Assembly (NCBI RefSeq): GCF_000759955.1
Contig: NZ_JNAL01000007.1
Span: 1-64,000, forward strand
Direction of reading: 5' to 3'
Source of the DNA: Prochlorococcus marinus str. MIT 9201
Lineage (GTDB): Bacteria > Cyanobacteriota > Cyanobacteriia > PCC-6307 > Cyanobiaceae
Length of the DNA: 64,000 nt
Within the stretch, counting starts at the first letter, position 1. Every line of letters starts with the position of its first letter. The position numbers were made by a program, and so were the translations under genes. Shown here in pieces: positions 8,101 through 15,299 of the stretch. The notes beneath the pieces are model-generated. The model worked only from the letters and a program-made list of their open reading frames with translations. It had not been told where the DNA came from and ran no database searches.

Positions 8101-8196
8101 TTAGCGTTTCATTTTAAAAGTAATATAAGCAAATCCACCAAGCAAGAAAAGACTTAATATTCCATAGGTAATTGCTATGCCATACATATGGGTCAT
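8101..8196 (-). CDS. 31-aa single-span membrane peptide
   Basis: MTHMYGIAITYG followed by ILSLFLLGGFAYITF and a KMKR tail: one transmembrane helix with positive-inside tail. The start overlaps the previous gene's stop in an ATGA, so it is probably translationally coupled. Size recalls accessory subunits of membrane complexes; no specific match recognised. Confidence 0.55.
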   Translation of the reverse strand: MTHMYGIAITYGILSLFLLGGFAYITFKMKR

Positions 8197-8333
8197 TTAT
8201 TTAAAAATATATAAGCGGAATATAAATAAACTAAGAAAATTCCAATAGCTATAAAACTTCCATAAATTAGAAAGTTCCAAATTCTAGACAATTTGGTTTC
8301 TTTGAATTCTTGTTCTTCTTTTTGATTAATCAT
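8193..8333 (-). CDS. 46-aa single-span membrane protein
   Basis: A charged N-terminus (MINQKEEQEFKETK) precedes one long hydrophobic helix (IWNFLIYGSFIAIGIFLVYL). It overlaps both neighbours by ATGA junctions: start with the gene at 8330-8446, stop with the gene at 8101-8196. Function unknown. Confidence 0.6.
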   Translation of the reverse strand: MINQKEEQEFKETKLSRIWNFLIYGSFIAIGIFLVYLYSAYIFLNK

Positions 8334-8446
8334 TTAATTTGTTTTTCTTTTCTGGCAGCATTCCCTTTGGCTCTTAGTACTAGGGTTATTGTCAGAGCAG
8401 TACTAAGTATTACAACATCAATTAAAAGGTGAGGTGAAATATTCAT
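8330..8446 (-). CDS. 38-aa single-span membrane protein, first of overlapping chain
   Basis: MNISPHLLIDVVILSTALTI gives one transmembrane helix, followed by a basic tail RAKGNAARKEKQIK. Its TGA overlaps the ATG of the next gene. No clear Shine-Dalgarno. It is the promoter-proximal member of the chain 8446 to 7730. Function unknown. Confidence 0.55.
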   Translation of the reverse strand: MNISPHLLIDVVILSTALTITLVLRAKGNAARKEKQIK

Positions 8447-8530
8447 TAGTTGTTCAATTAAATAAGAATAGCCATTGTTGTTTCATCTATAAATCTTTTA
8501 TTCATTAAAAAAATTCTTTCCTATTTTTTG

Positions 8531-8660
8531 ATGGAAAATCAATTAAAAAAATTTAAGGAAGAAGGGGCTAAAAATATCCCCTCTTGGTGAAACTCTTCAA
8601 AAGAATCACCATAATTATTTTACTTTGGAAGATGCAAAATATAAAAAATTAAATAATTAA
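8531..8660 (+). pseudogene. Possible frameshifted small gene
   Basis: An ATG-started frame (MENQLKKFKEEGAKNIPSW) stops after 19 codons at a TGA. One frame over, the reading continues as LGETLQKNHHNYFTLEDAK to a TAA at 8658-8660. Joined, the two halves would make a plausible soluble protein of about 43 aa. Either a real single-base loss or a chance pair of short frames. Confidence 0.3.
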
Positions 8661-8670
8661 AATTAAGAAT

Positions 8671-8880
8671 TTAAGCTGCCTTTTTAAAAGGGTTCATATT
8701 TTTTAAAAAGTTATTACCTTTTTGATCTCTCATTTTTCTATATCTTTGATTTATCTCCAAGATATATTTCCTAGCTTTTTTATCACTTTCAATTTTTTGT
8801 TTTCGAAGTCGCAAAGTCCTTAAATCCTCTATTGACATAAGGCCATCATATTTTTTGGAATTAGAATGGTCAAATTGCAT
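8671..8880 (-). CDS. 69-aa basic hypothetical protein
   Basis: Starts MQFDHSNSKKYDGLMSIEDL; the middle is a long charged helix (LRLRKQKIESDKKARK..) and the end is NPFKKAA. No membrane span or Cys. Rich in Lys/Arg, so nucleic acid or ribosome contact is possible, but that is only inference. An internal ATG (MSIEDL) is an alternative start. Confidence 0.5.
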   Translation of the reverse strand: MQFDHSNSKKYDGLMSIEDLRTLRLRKQKIESDKKARKYILEINQRYRKMRDQKGNNFLKNMNPFKKAA

Positions 8881-9587
8881 CAGTTTAAGAAATTAACTAT
8901 CTTCTATAAGTGCCAGATTAACAGCCACATTTTTATTTGCAATAGAGAAAATTAACCAACTTAACTTAAATAACTTACTTAATATTTAATTCAGCTATTA
9001 AATTAATAAATATAAAACCTTCAAATAAAAAACTTTCTAAATTCAAGAAAAACTTTTGATTGAATTAGAAGGAACTTCTACTGATAACAATGATGCACCA
9101 TAATGAGATTCAGCTGATCTTATTAGTAACCAGTAAAAAAAGTTAACTAAAGCTTTCTCCACGAGGATTTAGTAACTAATCTACGTAACCTTATAAATTC
9201 TGTAATAGCAATATACCAAATAAATTTATTAAGCAATCAAGATATTTGTCTCAAAGCATGGATTTATGTCAATTACAAAAAAAATTTAACCCCAGGCTTT
9301 AGGCAGCGGACTAAATCCTCGTGGAGTATTGGACTTTAGCCCGCTCTATTTTTTTAGCAAAATAAAAAAGGCACTGCAATGAGGCTGAGCAACCAATTAC
9401 TATATTCAATTCTGAATTGGACTTTATCGGTTAATTAAATCAAGAGCATCTGAGCTTACCTTAGTGTTATTTATTGTATAAGCATGCTACGAGACTTTAG
9501 TTATATCAATAGATTCAGTATTTTTGCTCATTGATATATTTATTCTTGGAATAATATCATTATTGATGCCTGAAGGAGGTTTTAATT
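8881..9587. other. About 700-bp gene-poor stretch with an inverted repeat and a hairpin
   Basis: No convincing coding frame. It holds a perfect 17-bp inverted repeat (CTCCACGAGGATTTAGT at 9157-9173 and its complement at 9310-9326) and a strong hairpin at 9305-9345. The remainder is AT-rich and featureless to my eye. Confidence 0.5.
9305..9352 (+). terminator. Terminator-like hairpin, possible 3' end of a small RNA
   Basis: AGCGGACTAAA (9305-9315) pairs with TTTAGCCCGCT (9335-9345) at 10 of 11 positions, followed by CTATTTTTTTA. No gene ends just upstream on the plus strand, so this may end an untranslated RNA that starts between about 9160 and 9280. Confidence 0.5.
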
Positions 9588-9680
9588 TTGAAAAAAATAA
9601 TCAAATTTTTTAAATTATTTAAAAGAAGAATTGATATTCTTAGTGCAGAAGCTCAATTAGAATTTATATTGGAAAATTAA
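9588..9680 (+). CDS. 30-aa hypothetical peptide, TTG start
   Basis: A textbook AGGAGGT lies 7 nt before TTG at 9588, which decides the start. The product is basic then acidic: MKKIIKFFKLFKRRIDILSA and EAQLEFILEN. It is followed 2 nt later by the next small gene, suggesting co-translation. Function unknown. Confidence 0.5.
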   Translation: MKKIIKFFKLFKRRIDILSAEAQLEFILEN

Positions 9681-9682
9681 TA

Positions 9683-9829
9683 ATGGCATTCCCTCATTGC
9701 CCTATTTGTCTGGCATTAGCATTTATTTCAGTTTTTATTGGAGTTACGCGTAGTTATATGTCCTTTATTCTTTTTATGGAGTTCATGAGAGAAGAATCCA
9801 ATTTAAAATTGCAGTTGATTTCCAATTAA
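9683..9829 (+). CDS. 48-aa single-span membrane protein
   Basis: MAFPHCPICLALAFISVFIG contains a CPIC motif leading into a transmembrane helix, then FILFMEFMREESN. ATG 2 nt after the previous stop. A CxxC at the membrane face could bind metal or be redox-active (inference). It ends 3 nt before the -35 of the riboswitch promoter. Confidence 0.5.
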   Translation: MAFPHCPICLALAFISVFIGVTRSYMSFILFMEFMREESNLKLQLISN

Positions 9830-9832
9830 TAG

Positions 9833-9861
9833 TTGACATCTAAGTATAAATACTTTATAAA
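9833..9861 (+). promoter_or_regulatory. Consensus-like sigma70 promoter
   Basis: TTGACA at 9833-9838, 17-nt spacer, TATAAA at 9856-9861. Expected transcription start is near 9868. It drives the structured leader and 33-aa peptide gene that follow. The spacer contains the dyad TAAGTATAAATACTT. Confidence 0.7.
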
Positions 9862-9867
9862 TAAAGT

Positions 9868-9881
9868 GTAGTAAATACTAC
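9868..9881 (+). promoter_or_regulatory. NtcA-type box (GTAN8TAC) at the transcription start
   Basis: GTAGTAAATACTAC fits GTA-N8-TAC exactly and is a perfect dyad. Its place just downstream of the -10 would make NtcA a repressor here, as known for the glutamine synthetase inactivating factor genes (gifA/gifB) in other cyanobacteria. Site recognition is from sequence; the regulatory sign is inference. Confidence 0.55.
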
Positions 9882-9885
9882 AAAA

Positions 9886-9955
9886 TCGTCCGATCTACCA
9901 TCTGATAGACCGCAGTAAGACTCAAGCCATAGGACGGGGACTTGGGCATTTTCAG
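9886..9955 (+). ncRNA. Probable glutamine riboswitch (glnA / Downstream-peptide class)
   Basis: Outer stem P1 is CGTCC (9887-9891) with GGACG (9932-9936). Inside lie a TCTA..TAGA hairpin, then CGCAGTAAG, carrying the AGTA of the conserved E-loop region, and GCCATAGGACG on the 3' side. This order (CGTYC, hairpin, AGTA, GGRACG) is that of the glnA and Downstream-peptide RNAs, which bind glutamine. Downstream, CTCAAG (9921-9926) can pair with CTTGGG (9941-9946), giving an alternative fold close to the AGGAG before the peptide start. Genes under this riboswitch class encode GS inactivating factors or tiny peptides, which fits the 33-aa gene here. Confidence 0.65.
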
Positions 9956-9965
9956 GAGCTGCATC

Positions 9966-10067
9966 ATGGTTAACATGTATTTCAATGGAAAGTCATTCGT
10001 ATATTGTAGAAAACAAGAAGAAAAGGCAATAAAGTTAAAATATAGAGGTTCAACTTACTTAAAATAG
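9966..10067 (+). CDS. 33-aa DUF4278/PirA-like peptide under a glutamine riboswitch
   Basis: ATG with AGGAG 8 nt upstream. The peptide starts MVNMYFNGKSFVYCRK and ends IKLKYRGSTYLK; the L-x-YRG-x-x-Y ending is the signature I associate with DUF4278 peptides. In Synechocystis the related PirA binds PII and tunes arginine synthesis when nitrogen rises. Here the consensus promoter, NtcA box, riboswitch and peptide are contiguous, which supports a nitrogen-status role. Function is inferred from family and context. Confidence 0.65.
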   Translation: MVNMYFNGKSFVYCRKQEEKAIKLKYRGSTYLK

Positions 10068-10287
10068 AGTTTGGTATTTATAGAAGTTTTTTAAATTAGC
10101 ATTCGTTGATACCTTATAAGAAAAACTTATTGCGATGATATTTTTTGCCTATTTAAAAAAATATTTATTCGTATATTTCGTAACTAGAAACTAATTTAGA
10201 AGTAACTAGTTTGTAATCAGATTTCTAAAAGGTTATGCAACCTATTTCTGAAGAACTTTATAAAAAAATAGTTGAGAGTTCAAAAAA

Positions 10288-10362
10288 ATGAAAAAATTGC
10301 TTATTGCTTTATTAGCTTTTGATATAGGCGTTAGTCTTTCTAAAGTTTATATTTTTACCTAA
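10288..10362 (+). CDS. 24-aa hydrophobic peptide (uncertain)
   Basis: MKKLLIALLAFDIGVSLSK looks like one membrane helix or signal-like segment. Its ATG overlaps the TGA of an 18-codon frame beginning at 10235 (MQPISEELYKKIVESSKK), an ATGA junction like those at 8.1-8.4 kb. Very short, so it could be chance. Confidence 0.3.
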   Translation: MKKLLIALLAFDIGVSLSKVYIFT

Positions 10363-10436
10363 AAATAAAATATTTAAGTAAAAAAGAAGTGATTTTAAAA
10401 AAAATTAGTTATAGTGGTCGAATATTAATATTTAGA

Positions 10437-10568
10437 ATGCAAACTATAGTTAATTCATTCAATAAATTATTACCTGTCGGTAAGAAGGTTAAAAAATATT
10501 TACCCTTTTTTATTGGATTTAAGTTACTAACATTTACTGGCTTTCTTACTTATATAATGAATCGTTAG
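10437..10568 (+). CDS. 43-aa single-span membrane protein
   Basis: MQTIVNSFNKLLPVGKKVKK is amphipathic and basic; FFIGFKLLTFTGFLTYIM is one transmembrane helix. ATG start, no strong Shine-Dalgarno. The next small gene begins 37 nt downstream. Function unknown. Confidence 0.45.
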   Translation: MQTIVNSFNKLLPVGKKVKKYLPFFIGFKLLTFTGFLTYIMNR

Positions 10569-10605
10569 AGGTATTATCTTTTTATAAAATTTAATTTAAG
10601 ATCTG

Positions 10606-10800
10606 GTGAGTAAAGAAGAACGAATTAAAAGACTTAAGTCAATGACAAGTATGCAAAGGCAAGAATTGATATTAAAGAAGATGAAAGAGAAAGGAATAGA
10701 GGTAGGCAGCGGAATCCCTAATAAAAAATACGATAATAAAGAGGTTTATGAACTAATTCATATTGCAAATTGCTTCCCAGAATTAAGAGAAAATAAATAA
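10606..10800 (+). CDS. 64-aa hypothetical protein, GTG start
   Basis: Starts MSKEERIKRLKSMTSMQRQE: a charged helical protein with a G-rich turn (VGSGIPNKKYDNKEVYEL) and Cys near the end. Soluble. GTG is the only start upstream of the first long helix. Function unknown. Confidence 0.5.
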   Translation: MSKEERIKRLKSMTSMQRQELILKKMKEKGIEVGSGIPNKKYDNKEVYELIHIANCFPELRENK

Positions 10801-10830
10801 AAAATATTTGGGCTTCTTAAATTAAGTTTT

Positions 10831-11211
10831 TTATTTTGGTGACCTTAATGCAGCAATAATTAATCCACCTATTAATCCAAGATTCATAAACACCGCTCTT
10901 TGATGGAAAGGGAAAAAATGAAAAATTATTGTTGTTGGTATAAGAAAAAGCAATAAAAATATTGAACCTATTTTTTGGTTTTCTCCAAAGATAAAAAATC
11001 CAGAACCCAGTATAAGGCATATAATCGCGCCAACTAATAGAACAGATGCAATTGGATCAGGAATCCCTTTTGAAGAAATATATTCAACAGTTCTTTCAAA
11101 ACCTTTTATTTTCCCTGGTATAGCTGAGATAAATATCGTAGAGATTGCTACTCTTGAAAAAAAATCTAGAAAAGATTTGAAACTTTTATTTGCAAAAATA
11201 GTATTTTTCAT
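10831..11211 (-). CDS. DoxX-family membrane protein
   Basis: 126 aa with four hydrophobic helices. The N-terminus, FFSRVAISTIFISAIPGKIKGFERTVEYISSKGIP, matches the DoxX pattern (R...g..fi..g..K......t..y....giP). DoxX proteins are four-helix membrane proteins linked to redox and thiol stress, with poorly defined chemistry. Stands alone; a second DoxX gene is at 37464. Confidence 0.75.
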   Translation of the reverse strand: MKNTIFANKSFKSFLDFFSRVAISTIFISAIPGKIKGFERTVEYISSKGIPDPIASVLLVGAIICLILGSGFFIFGENQKIGSIFLLLFLIPTTIIFHFFPFHQRAVFMNLGLIGGLIIAALRSPK

Positions 11212-11403
11212 GGATTTATTATAAGAAAAAATTTTATTTGGTTAAAAAATATTTAAATAGTCTTGAAAACATTAATATTTTTTACAAGTAAGTTACTTTT
11301 AAAAAAGTCTTTTTAATAAATTTCTATCCTCTAAAGGGATTTAAGAATACTTTGAAAATGTGTTTTTAATTTTATGCAATAATGTATTTAACTTAAATTA
11401 AAA

Positions 11404-11880
11404 ATGTTTAAGAAATTACTTTTAACTTTTTTTTTACTTTTTAGTTCCTTCATAATTATTTACCCCTCAAAAAAAGAAACTACTAATTTATTAGATTATT
11501 GTTATTCCTTTGAAAAAATACTTGCTAGAAATTCCTTAGAAAAAAATAACAAAGAGTCAAATATGTTAAAGAACTTTGCAAAAGATGTCACTTTTTTTGG
11601 TACTAACAAAACTAAAGGAGCTTTAGTTAATAAAGCAATTGCTCAATATAAAAGTTCCAAAAAATTTTTTATTATAACGTTCGTTCCTGATGAATTTTAT
11701 TGCTTGGCAGGTTATTGGATTGAGGTGGTTTATCCAGGAGTCTTTAAATCGATTATCTATCAGAAAAGTAAACAAAAAATTAATCAATACAAGGATGTTA
11801 AAAAAGAAGTAGATGAATTTATTAAAGACATTAATTTAGAATATAAATTTATAAAAAAGGAAATTAACGATCTCCTCTAG
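11404..11880 (+). CDS. Hypothetical exported protein
   Basis: 158 aa. Residues 1-21 (MFKKLLLTFFLLFSSFIII) form a signal or anchor, followed by a mixed domain with Cys near positions 33 and 100 (..FYCLAGYWIEVVYPGVF..). The C-terminus is a Lys-rich helix. ATG start after an AT-rich leader. No family recognised. Confidence 0.6.
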   Translation: MFKKLLLTFFLLFSSFIIIYPSKKETTNLLDYCYSFEKILARNSLEKNNKESNMLKNFAKDVTFFGTNKTKGALVNKAIAQYKSSKKFFIITFVPDEFYCLAGYWIEVVYPGVFKSIIYQKSKQKINQYKDVKKEVDEFIKDINLEYKFIKKEINDLL

Positions 11881-11983
11881 AAAAATTAAGAATCTTTTAA
11901 TAGAGTATTTGATCTAATTTTATAAAATTCTAAGCTTCTTGATTAATTGATTAGTTTTTATAGAAAAAAATATTTATAATTTA

Positions 11984-12139
11984 TCATTTTGACTTTCTTG
12001 TGCCACCATAAGAATAATTATTATGTTTAGAAATAATATTCCAACATTCTTTACAACAAAAAATCCAGTTCTTATGAATTATGGATTTAACCCTGAAGTG
12101 GATTTTATCTGACTTGTCGCATAAATCACATTTTTTCAT
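11984..12139 (-). CDS. 51-aa zinc-ribbon-like protein
   Basis: MKKCDLCDKSDKIHFRVK supplies one CxxC knuckle and IFCCKECWNIISKH a second (CCxxC), enough for a Zn site. The tail is NNYSYGGTRKSK. Small Zn-ribbon proteins of this layout occur across cyanobacteria, but I know no function. No Shine-Dalgarno seen. Confidence 0.55.
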   Translation of the reverse strand: MKKCDLCDKSDKIHFRVKSIIHKNWIFCCKECWNIISKHNNYSYGGTRKSK

Positions 12140-12223
12140 TCATTTGAAATTTTGCTAAAGAATTCTGAATATACAAAAAGTTTTAATTTCTAATATTCAC
12201 GAATATGTTTTTATAATGTCATT

Positions 12224-12290
12224 ATAAATAAGCACTCCTCATTTACTGAAGCAAAGCAGTGGTCCTGAAGAGTGCCCTTGTTAATGTAAA
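12224..12290 (+). ncRNA. Candidate structured small RNA
   Basis: TATAAT at 12212-12217 gives a start near 12224. GCACTCCTCA (12232-12241) pairs with TGAAGAGTGC (9 of 10), enclosing an ACTG/CAGT inner stem. The GC-rich hairpin stands out in AT-rich, non-coding DNA. The 3' end and any partner are unclear. Confidence 0.4.
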
Positions 12291-12475
12291 GGTGAAAATT
12301 TTTTGAAAATTTCTGGCCTTTAAAATTTGTATTTTAAGAAATATTCTTTCCTATAAATTAAATTTATCCAATTACAAATTGCTTCGGATTATACATTCAA
12401 AGAAGAACTTTAAAAAGAAACTCACAGATTAATAAGAAACGTTCTTACTATGAAAAATGATTTATTTACATAACT

Positions 12476-12616
12476 ATGAACATCTATTTATTTTGGATAT
12501 TGTTTTTGGCTTTATGGGCAATTGTTCCCTTAATGATTATAAAAGGTAGAACTGACGAAGCACCTAAAATTAAGACTTCCCCAGAAGTTAAAAGTAAGAA
12601 AAAAGGCTGGTTTTAA
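12476..12616 (+). CDS. 46-aa single-span membrane protein
   Basis: MNIYLFWILFLALWAIVPLM is one transmembrane helix. It is followed by a charged soluble tail (KGRTDEAPKIK..) ending KSKKKGWF. The aromatic C-terminal tripeptide and short length fit an accessory thylakoid subunit, but none recognised. Confidence 0.55.
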   Translation: MNIYLFWILFLALWAIVPLMIIKGRTDEAPKIKTSPEVKSKKKGWF

Positions 12617-12864
12617 TAAATAATTTTTGAAGTCAATTAATTATCTGCGAGTTAAATATTTTTTATGATATCTAATTCTTACTATTTAACTTCGATTGAA
12701 AATGGATCTTTAATTCATAATTATTTAGAATTTCTTTTTTAAGTGAAAAAAGATAAAATTAAATTACTGAAATGTTATTTACATTAATCACCACAAAATT
12801 ATAAATCTTTACTTAATTAATTCATAGATCTAAAATTATCTTGAAAAACTGAAACTCAAAATAA

Positions 12865-13542
12865 ATGTCTGAGATAAAAACACCTTGGGGTTCAATATCT
12901 ACAAAAGTTAGTTTATTCCCGATTTACTATCTAATATTTATTTATGGTTTTGTCTATATATTACCTTTTGGCAAGAATTTAATTGGAATAACTTGGTTTG
13001 ATTTATTGAAAAAAGAAGATGGGCCTTTGGAATGGCTACAGTTTGGTCAATTTTTTATTTCTTCTTTAATGGGCTTCTATATTTACCTTAAGTCTCAAAA
13101 AAAGAGATCAATAAATTCATGGGTATTGTTGCTTTTAAGTTTATTTTGCCTCCTAATCTCTGCTGAAGAAATCAGTTGGGGTGAGCGAATTACTGGCTTT
13201 ACATTGAATTCAGTTACAGATTTGAGCATCCAGGGTGAGACAAATTTTCATAATCTTCCTTTTTTTCATAATATTCTTCTTGATCCACTCTTACATGTTT
13301 TATGTATATTTTTAGGTTGGGTGGGATGGAGAAAATGGCCTAATTTAAGTTCTTTGCCAAGTAGGGAGTATAGCTTATATTTTTTATTGGTATCTTTATT
13401 TTTTGCTTATTATGATATTTCTTGGGCTTCAACAGTTCCACATATAAGAAATGATCAAGAAATTTTTGAATTTCTTTTATCTACAGGAATCTTTTTGCAT
13501 TTTTGGCGGAATTTCAAATTTTCAAGAAAATCTAAGAAATAA
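12865..13542 (+). CDS. Hypothetical six-span membrane protein
   Basis: 225 aa with about six hydrophobic segments. Polar landmarks: FDLLKKEDGPLEWLQF after the first helix and LISAEEISWGERI between helices 3 and 4, where two Glu and a Trp in a membrane-edge motif look functional. C-terminus basic (FSRKSKK). I recognise similar cyanobacterial proteins only as uncharacterised. Confidence 0.65.
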   Translation: MSEIKTPWGSISTKVSLFPIYYLIFIYGFVYILPFGKNLIGITWFDLLKKEDGPLEWLQFGQFFISSLMGFYIYLKSQKKRSINSWVLLLLSLFCLLISAEEISWGERITGFTLNSVTDLSIQGETNFHNLPFFHNILLDPLLHVLCIFLGWVGWRKWPNLSSLPSREYSLYFLLVSLFFAYYDISWASTVPHIRNDQEIFEFLLSTGIFLHFWRNFKFSRKSKK

Positions 13543-13608
13543 CCTGCAGGAGATATTTGAATACTTTTCCAAAAAAAATTTAAATATTAATTGTTTTATT
13601 TTTAAAAA

Positions 13609-14808
13609 TTAAATAGATGTTTTTCTTAAAAAATAAAATCCACCAACCAGTGAAATTAATACTGGAGACCAAGCTGCAATTATTGGAGGAAGTAATCCTT
13701 TAACTCCAAAAGAACTGCATAAAAATGAAATAACATAATAAACCAATATCAGAATAATACTCAATCCGAAACCCTGACTTTTTGAGGATCTTAAATTAGA
13801 CTGAGACCCCAAAATGCTGCCAATCAATCCAAAAACCAAACATGCACAAGGCAAGGTGAATTTTTCTTGAATTCGAACTTGAATCTTTCTAATTTCTTTA
13901 AGGTCTCCTATCTTCTTATATATTCTTTCTGCATCTAATGCTTCTTTTAAAGACATGTCGCTTGCATCCTTTGGGACTTTTGCTAGATCCAATGGCCCCT
14001 CAACGAAAGGATATTCATATTGTTTGAATTTAATACTTGTTGTTTGACCAATAGAGTTAGTTGAAACAAGACTTCCATCTTTGAATAACCAAGATGAATT
14101 CTTTTTATTAAAGATTGCATCATTTGCAGTAAGGATCTGCTTTATATTTTCTCTTGAAAAGTCTAAAACTGTAACTTCCTTCAAAATATTGTTTTCAAAA
14201 CGAGAAGCATAGAAAATGTGAGTCAAGTATGTATTTTTTTTAGTTGGTGTATTATTGGTTTTAATTCTAGATCCCTTTCTAGAAAAGATAATATTGTTTC
14301 TACCTTTTTGATTATTAAAAGAACTTCCTATTCCGGATCTTAATGTTGATTCTGCTAGCTTATTACTGGTAGGCACTAAATTATCATTGAAATAAAAAGT
14401 TAATCCTGTCATAAATATTGAAATCATAATTGCTGGAGCTATTATCCGAGCCGTTGTAATCCCTAATGACTTTAGAGCTAACAATTCAGAGTTAGCTGAT
14501 AGTTTCCCATAAGATAATAGTGTGGATAATAAGACAGCCATTGGAAACGAGAGAACTAAAAAGCTAGGAAGGCTATAAATTAGTGCTTGAAAAGCTTGTA
14601 ATATAGGTAATCCATACTCAACTATTTTTCTAATCAAATCAAACATTACCCCCACCGAGAGAGAAATCACGGTGAAAGCTGAAATGGCAAATATCATAGG
14701 TGGTATTATTTGCCCTAATAACCATCTATCAATTAAAGAAATTGAATACCAAGGAGTAATTATTTTGTAAATAGTTTTTTTTAATTTTGATTGACTTGAA
14801 AGTTTCAA
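13609..14808 (-). CDS. LptF/LptG (YjgP/YjgQ) family permease
   Basis: 399 aa: three N-terminal helices (DRWLLGQIIPPMIFAISAF.. onward), a periplasmic beta-jellyroll from about 125 to 285, and three C-terminal helices. These permeases are the membrane half of the LptB2FG ABC exporter that extracts LPS from the inner membrane. Typical length is 350-400. It fits the lpx and bamA genes at 56-61 kb. A single LptF/G-like gene, as here, is common in cyanobacteria. Confidence 0.85.
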   Translation of the reverse strand: MKLSSQSKLKKTIYKIITPWYSISLIDRWLLGQIIPPMIFAISAFTVISLSVGVMFDLIRKIVEYGLPILQAFQALIYSLPSFLVLSFPMAVLLSTLLSYGKLSANSELLALKSLGITTARIIAPAIMISIFMTGLTFYFNDNLVPTSNKLAESTLRSGIGSSFNNQKGRNNIIFSRKGSRIKTNNTPTKKNTYLTHIFYASRFENNILKEVTVLDFSRENIKQILTANDAIFNKKNSSWLFKDGSLVSTNSIGQTTSIKFKQYEYPFVEGPLDLAKVPKDASDMSLKEALDAERIYKKIGDLKEIRKIQVRIQEKFTLPCACLVFGLIGSILGSQSNLRSSKSQGFGLSIILILVYYVISFLCSSFGVKGLLPPIIAAWSPVLISLVGGFYFLRKTSI

Positions 14809-14958
14809 AAGAAGTTTATTTAATTTGTACTTTTTTTATTGCATTATAAAATATCAATGATTTAGAAACAAAATAAGAATTGTATGAGGTTAAAAAAAAA
14901 TTTATATATGCTTGCATTAAAGTAAATAATTTGTTTTTCTTAAAGAAAGAATATATTA

Positions 14959-15072
14959 ATGAAAAATAAAACTTTATTAAACGAATGTAAATGCATTCAT
15001 TGTCAAAAGAAATTGGAGCAAATTAATAATTCACGATCATATTGGAGTAAGGTATGTTTAAGTAAAATTTAA
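14959..15072 (+). CDS. 37-aa Cys-containing peptide
   Basis: MKNKTLLNECKCIHCQKKLE carries C-x-C-x-x-C, with a further Cys in WSKVCLSKI. Compact spacing suggests metal binding. ATG start 150 bp upstream-divergent from the LptF/G gene. Function unknown. Confidence 0.45.
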   Translation: MKNKTLLNECKCIHCQKKLEQINNSRSYWSKVCLSKI

Positions 15073-15197
15073 CCCAGTTTTTATTAAAACTTTTTAAATT
15101 AATAAATAATCCTAAACTATTGACACTCTCCATAAATTTATAGATAAATAATAAAGTTGAGAGTTTCTTTTTTAATTTTTTTTTAAATCTACTACAG

Positions 15198-15299
15198 TTA
15201 CTTAACTTTCTGATTTCTTTTGTAGATTCTATTTTCTCTATTTAAAAGAAAAAGAATAATAAAAATAAAAAACGGAATAAGTATATAGTCTAAAGACAT
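15198..15299 (-). CDS. 33-aa single-span membrane peptide
   Basis: MSLDYILIPFFIFIILFLL is one long helix, followed by a basic tail (NRENRIYKRNQKVK). ATG start. Similar in size to the 33-aa family at 3154 and 16278 but without the EI.FW..L..Y.G.R signature. Function unknown. Confidence 0.45.
   Translation of the reverse strand: MSLDYILIPFFIFIILFLLNRENRIYKRNQKVK

Noticed and set aside
10235-10291. 18-codon frame MQPISEELYKKIVESSKK
   Set aside because: Too short to claim as a gene; mentioned only because its stop overlaps the next start.
12665-12742. 25-codon plus-strand frame starting MISNSYYLTSIEN
   Set aside because: No ribosome site, family feature or overlap with other genes; likely chance.
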